This document shows, piece after piece, positions 61,102 to 64,000 of a DNA stretch of 64,000 bases. The DNA comes from Marinirhabdus sp963799365 (GTDB lineage Bacteria > Bacteroidota > Bacteroidia > Flavobacteriales > Flavobacteriaceae): contig CAWCWV010000013.1 of assembly GCA_963799365.1 (NCBI GenBank), positions 1 to 64,000 on the forward strand, read 5' to 3'. Numbering within the stretch: position 1 is the first letter of the stretch; every line of letters begins with the position of its first letter. The notes under the pieces were generated by a model. It made no database searches, had not been told where the DNA came from, and saw only the letters and a program-made list of their open reading frames with translations. Both the position numbers and the translations under genes were made by a program.

Positions 61102-62007
61102 TTGGAAACATCTTTTTACAGTCATGGTAAACTGTTACTTACTGGAGAATACGTAGTTCTTGATGGAGCCACGGCATTAGCTATACCCACAAAAAAAGGG
61201 CAATCACTCACCCTACTCCCAGGAAAGGAAAACGAATTACTTTGGAATAGTTTTGACGTGGGGGGAAATTGCTGGTTTAGCGCTGGCTTTTCTTTAAATA
61301 CTTTTGAAATAGTAAGTTGTGATAATTTAGGTGTTGCAAAAACCTTGTCATCAATTCTAATAGAGGCAAGAAAATTAAATCCAAAATTTTTAAAAACATC
61401 ACAAGGGCTACAAGTAATTACAGCGCTACAATTTCAAAGAGATTGGGGTCTTGGAACTTCTTCCACGCTTATCAATAACATTGCGCAATGGGCAGAAGTG
61501 GACGCCTTTACTTTACTTAAAAATGCCTTTGGCGGCAGCGGCTACGATATTGCTGTAGCACAACACAATAAACCTATATTTTATACTATTGATGCCGATG
61601 TTCCTCAAGTTCAAGAACTACAGTTGTCTTGGGATTTTACAGATTCCCTGTTTTTTATACATCTAAATCAAAAACAAAATAGCAAAGAAGGGATCTTAAG
61701 GTATAGAAAAAAACCGGCGAATAGCAAACAGCTTGATAAAATTACAGACTTAACAAAAAAGCTATTGCTTTGTTATACGCTTTCAGACTTTGAAGCTATT
61801 ATAAATGCACATGAAAACATTATTTCAGAAATAATTGAATTGCCTACAGTTAAGGAAAAGCTATTTCCAGATTATAAAGGAAACATAAAGAGTCTAGGTG
61901 CCTGGGGCGGTGATTTTGTGTTGGCTACAGGAAATCCTGATGATATGAGGTATTTCAGGCATAAAGGGTGTGAAACTATTATTCCTTTTAGTGAAATGAT
62001 GCTATAA
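61102..62007 (+). CDS. GYDIA-type GHMP kinase (mevalonate-pathway-like)
   Basis: A 301-residue GHMP-fold small-molecule kinase. It starts with TTG at 61102 (TTG-read start Met-ETSFYSHGKLLLTGEYV). The GKLLLTGEYVVLDG start is the family motif 1. The ATP-binding glycine-rich loop is GLGTSST (residues about 116-122), and GYDIA (about 147-151) follows, the group's name-giving motif. The C-terminal motif is SLGAWGGDFVLAT. It probably phosphorylates mevalonate or phosphomevalonate; the exact step is not clear. It is downstream of HMG-CoA reductase on the same strand. Confidence 0.85.
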   Translation: METSFYSHGKLLLTGEYVVLDGATALAIPTKKGQSLTLLPGKENELLWNSFDVGGNCWFSAGFSLNTFEIVSCDNLGVAKTLSSILIEARKLNPKFLKTSQGLQVITALQFQRDWGLGTSSTLINNIAQWAEVDAFTLLKNAFGGSGYDIAVAQHNKPIFYTIDADVPQVQELQLSWDFTDSLFFIHLNQKQNSKEGILRYRKKPANSKQLDKITDLTKKLLLCYTLSDFEAIINAHENIISEIIELPTVKEKLFPDYKGNIKSLGAWGGDFVLATGNPDDMRYFRHKGCETIIPFSEMML

Positions 62008-62038
62008 TATATAGTTCATAAAATAGCTACTCCAAAAA

Positions 62039-62767
62039 CTACTTAATATACAACTCGTAACATATAGAGGCTTTGCCCCAATTGTAATTAGCATTACTAC
62101 CTTGCCACATATTAAATTTATAGTTGTAGGCTGCAGAAGATGCTTCTGTATATTGTTCTACATAGCCTTTAACGCTATACGTAACAGAGAGATCATTCGC
62201 AGCAACTGGAAATTTTTCAACATAACTATTCGTAATAGTACCCATGTTGCTAATTCTTTCGCTGGCAGGACTTGCATTGTAAGCAATTGAAAGTTTTCTA
62301 GAGCCTTCCGGGATTTCAATATTTTCTTTGAAAAATGTAGTACCCATGTAGGTGTTTGGCGGGGTAGAGTTTGGCAATGTCCCCATAGGAACAGAATACG
62401 TTACAATTATCATGGCCTCTTTACCAGCAGGAATAGTAACAGGTACTTCTAGTCCAAGGTCTATACGCTCCATTCTTTGGGTGCCAGAAATATCTAAATC
62501 TACTGGACTCTCTGCAATTACCTGATTTGCATCATACATGAGATAAGTCTGTACTTTGGAAACCATTCCTTCGGAATCTGTAGTAATAACGTAGTCTCCA
62601 TAGCCTTCAGAAAGCTTCCTGATTCTCAAATCACCATTGACGTCCAAAGCCGCCTTAGGGTCTGTTGTGTTAATTCCTACTTGAGAAAGAATTTGTAGGG
62701 AAAATAAAAAAATTGAAATTTTAAATAAGAGCGTAGGAAACGCAATACATTTATTTTGTAGGATCAT
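62039..62767 (-). CDS. Secreted surface protein with a VGINT-type N-terminus
   Basis: A 242-residue protein (ATG 62765-62767, chosen because MILQNKCIAFPTLLFKISIF is a plausible signal and the open frame reaches 62791 without better cues). The segment LSQVGINTTDPKAALDVNGDLRI after the signal is the common start of Bacteroidota surface and tail-fibre-like proteins. The rest is beta-rich with no catalytic motif (VTYSVPMGTLPNSTPP, NYNWGKASICYELYIK). The function is unknown; it may be exported by the type IX system but no clear C-terminal sorting domain is seen. Confidence 0.7.
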   Translation of the reverse strand: MILQNKCIAFPTLLFKISIFLFSLQILSQVGINTTDPKAALDVNGDLRIRKLSEGYGDYVITTDSEGMVSKVQTYLMYDANQVIAESPVDLDISGTQRMERIDLGLEVPVTIPAGKEAMIIVTYSVPMGTLPNSTPPNTYMGTTFFKENIEIPEGSRKLSIAYNASPASERISNMGTITNSYVEKFPVAANDLSVTYSVKGYVEQYTEASSAAYNYKFNMWQGSNANYNWGKASICYELYIK

Positions 62768-62791
62768 TATAGAATTGTTGGGGATTAACAA

Positions 62792-63263
62792 TGCGCTAAA
62801 TTACTGTTTTATAACATTTTAAAAAACCAAATCTGAACGTGAACTCACTAATTTACAAGAAATTTTAAGTGTAAGAAAAAGCTTACTCACCCGGTCTCCC
62901 AGCGTTGAAGGTCTGCCAAGTTGTGTGTAAATATTACACAACTATTTTTAACACATATTTAACTAAATAACTATCAAAATATTACCTTTTGTCGATTGAT
63001 TACATTGTTAAACGTTGATAATCTATCTTTTAAATATTCACAAATTAGCTATAATGAGAAAAATTGTAGTGCAAATCGCCGCAAAAATTACTGTAAAACG
63101 ATTATAGATACAGAAAATCTCTTTTTCCAAAATTTTTAAATTATCAAAAAAGAGATATTCTAAACCTTTACAAAGTCTACATTGTCACAAATAAGTTAAT
63201 GTAACTTAATTTTAAAAGATCAATTCTAAAATTTACTTTTTTTGCAAGCTCACATGAAGTACC
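62792..63263. other. Intergenic gap with a GC-richer direct-repeat site
   Basis: This AT-rich stretch of about 470 bases holds no gene that I can support. The one feature that stands out is GGTCTCCC (62893-62900) repeated as GGTCTGCC (62910-62917), period 17, followed by the palindrome-like GTTGTGTGTAAATATTACACAAC (62920-62942). The spacing near 17 could suit a regulator site, but no regulator is known. Confidence 0.4.
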
Positions 63264-63292
63264 ATGAAAAAAGCCCCGATACACGGAGCTTT
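63264..63292 (-). terminator. Rho-independent terminator of the PpiD-like gene
   Basis: AAAGCCCCG (63270-63278) pairs with CGGAGCTTT (63284-63292), with one mismatch and a 5-base loop; on minus a T-run follows. It lies 29 bases after the 63321 stop. Confidence 0.82.
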
Positions 63293-63320
63293 CTTTAAGT
63301 AGGTAAGTAACTAAATTCTT

Positions 63321-64000
63321 TTAGAAGAAATTAGCCCTATTATCTTCTATTTCTGCAGCTTCTTTCAAGGCTGTGTAAATTTTTCCATTGACAGCTGGAG
63401 CCGTTTTAGCTGTTAATTGGTTTGCAAAAGAAGCATAGTTGTCTAATGCTGGCGCAGGATTAAAAGCAAGTACTCTTACTTTATACACTCCGTTTTCACC
63501 AACAATAAGCCCTGTTTCCTCACCTGGTTTTTTACCAAAAGCTGTTCCTACCACTAATGGCTCGCTACCTGCACCAGCCAATGTTGGGTTTGCCATAGTG
63601 ACGGCAGTAGCAGTTTGCACAGAAACACCTTGGCTAGATGCCACTTCTTGCAAAGTAGTACCAGTAATGCTTTCTTTAATTTTAGCAGCTTTTTTCTTAT
63701 TTTTTAGTATTGGACTCACTCTTGATGAAGCTTCAGCGATACTCATCAATCCTTTTGGACTCTTACGTGTTAACTGGGCAATAACATATCCGTCGCCAGT
63801 ACTAAAACGCTTAATGTCTCCAACGTTACTTTCTTCTTCAAAAGCCCACTTTACAATTTCTCTATTGTTACCAACTCCTGGAATAGTAGCATCTAGTTTT
63901 CCAATTTTATTAACCGGCTTTAATGGTAATGATGCAGCAGTGGCAGTTTCAGCAAAATCTCCTTTTTGAGCATCTAATTCAAAATTAGTGGCTTCACTAA
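63321..64000 (-). CDS. C-terminal part of a PpiD/SurA-like peptidylprolyl isomerase
   Basis: The minus-strand frame is open from the window edge (64000) to TAA 63321-63323, so about 226 residues are visible and the N-terminus is missing. The visible text (SEATNFELDAQKGDFAETAT, KWAFEEESNVGDIKRFSTGDGYVIAQLTR and RVSPILKNKKKAAKIKESI) is typical of the C-terminal region of Bacteroidota PpiD/SurA-type periplasmic chaperones, which have PPIC rotamase domains upstream. It helps folding of exported proteins. An internal TTG/ATG at 63749-63746 is not a real start since the frame runs through. Confidence 0.75.
   Translation of the reverse strand, partial: SEATNFELDAQKGDFAETATAASLPLKPVNKIGKLDATIPGVGNNREIVKWAFEEESNVGDIKRFSTGDGYVIAQLTRKSPKGLMSIAEASSRVSPILKNKKKAAKIKESITGTTLQEVASSQGVSVQTATAVTMANPTLAGAGSEPLVVGTAFGKKPGEETGLIVGENGVYKVRVLAFNPAPALDNYASFANQLTAKTAPAVNGKIYTALKEAAEIEDNRANFF

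Noticed and set aside
63439..63969. Plus-strand frame of 176 codons near the right edge
   Set aside because: It is antisense to the PpiD-like frame, which runs open to the window edge and has family-like sequence and a terminator.

Overview
The window is AT-rich chromosomal DNA from a member of the Bacteroidota, almost certainly a Flavobacteriaceae-type marine or soil bacterium. The evidence is a complete gldK-gldL-gldM-gldN cluster (type IX secretion and gliding motor), an exosortase F (XrtF) gene with its partner, TonB-dependent receptor biology, a class II HMG-CoA reductase next to a GYDIA-type GHMP kinase, Bacteroidota-type promoters (TTG, then TAnnTTTG) and many short palindromic repeats of the kind scattered through flavobacterial genomes. 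It reads as a core genome segment: there is no prophage, no insertion sequence with a transposase, no CRISPR array and no rRNA operon. The only RNA gene seen is the 5' part of an initiator tRNA at the left edge.

Layout. 1-2774: partial tRNA-fMet with its promoter, an AsmA-like membrane-anchored protein, two tandem SpoIIAA-like (STAS) paralogues and a small CPXCG zinc-ribbon-like protein. 3044-8697: a tripartite efflux operon (adaptor, RND pump, TolC). 8784-11279: an ABC-F ATPase and a DUF983 protein. 11281-11968: an array of six hairpin-forming repeats. 11955-13034: an FAD-dependent oxidoreductase whose stop codon lies in the last repeat. 13288-21741: a minus-strand run topA, a degenerate arginase-fold protein, then gldKLMN, closed by a strong terminator. 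21954-27683: a membrane protein, then rightwards miaB, a sigma-54 activator, lptE, a TPR-like protein and secG. 27891-30236: groES and groEL separated by a four-helix-bundle (23S intervening-sequence type) gene. 30373-31010: small genes, including two paralogous lysine-rich mini-proteins. 31298-35056: a metal-handling cluster (HMA protein, TonB receptor, HYC_CC_PP protein, DUF3347 lipoprotein). 35104-36083: xrtF and its associated gene. 36164-39659: a GAF protein, a MacB-like permease and purH. 39725-45387: the rod-shape operon mreBCD-mrdA-rodA. 45616-49935: a secreted nuclease, an OppC-type permease and a tail-specific protease. 50105-55073: surE, a small membrane protein, lpxB, an NlpC/P60 lipoprotein and comEC. 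55097-59536: a secreted thioredoxin, a POT peptide transporter and a DPP-IV-type peptidase. 59725-62007: HMG-CoA reductase and the GHMP kinase. 62039-64000: a surface protein and the C-terminal part of a PpiD/SurA-like prolyl isomerase running off the window.

Working together. Envelope biogenesis dominates: type IX secretion (gldKLMN), LPS transport and synthesis (lptE, lpxB), Sec export (secG), periplasmic folding (PpiD-like), proteolysis (Prc), the elongasome (mre/mrd/rod) and sorting (xrtF). Peptide use is represented by DPP-IV plus the POT carrier, and isoprenoid precursor supply by the mevalonate-type enzymes.

The most notable observations are: (1) palindromic repeats that appear to have supplied the last residues and stop codons of two unrelated genes; (2) a type IX secretion locus carrying an arginase-fold protein that lost about half of its metal ligands; (3) two duplicated histone-tail-like mini-genes; (4) a four-helix-bundle gene inserted between groES and groEL; (5) long hairpins in the leader of the TonB receptor and over the comEC start codon. 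I did not find a convincing wholly new multigene system.
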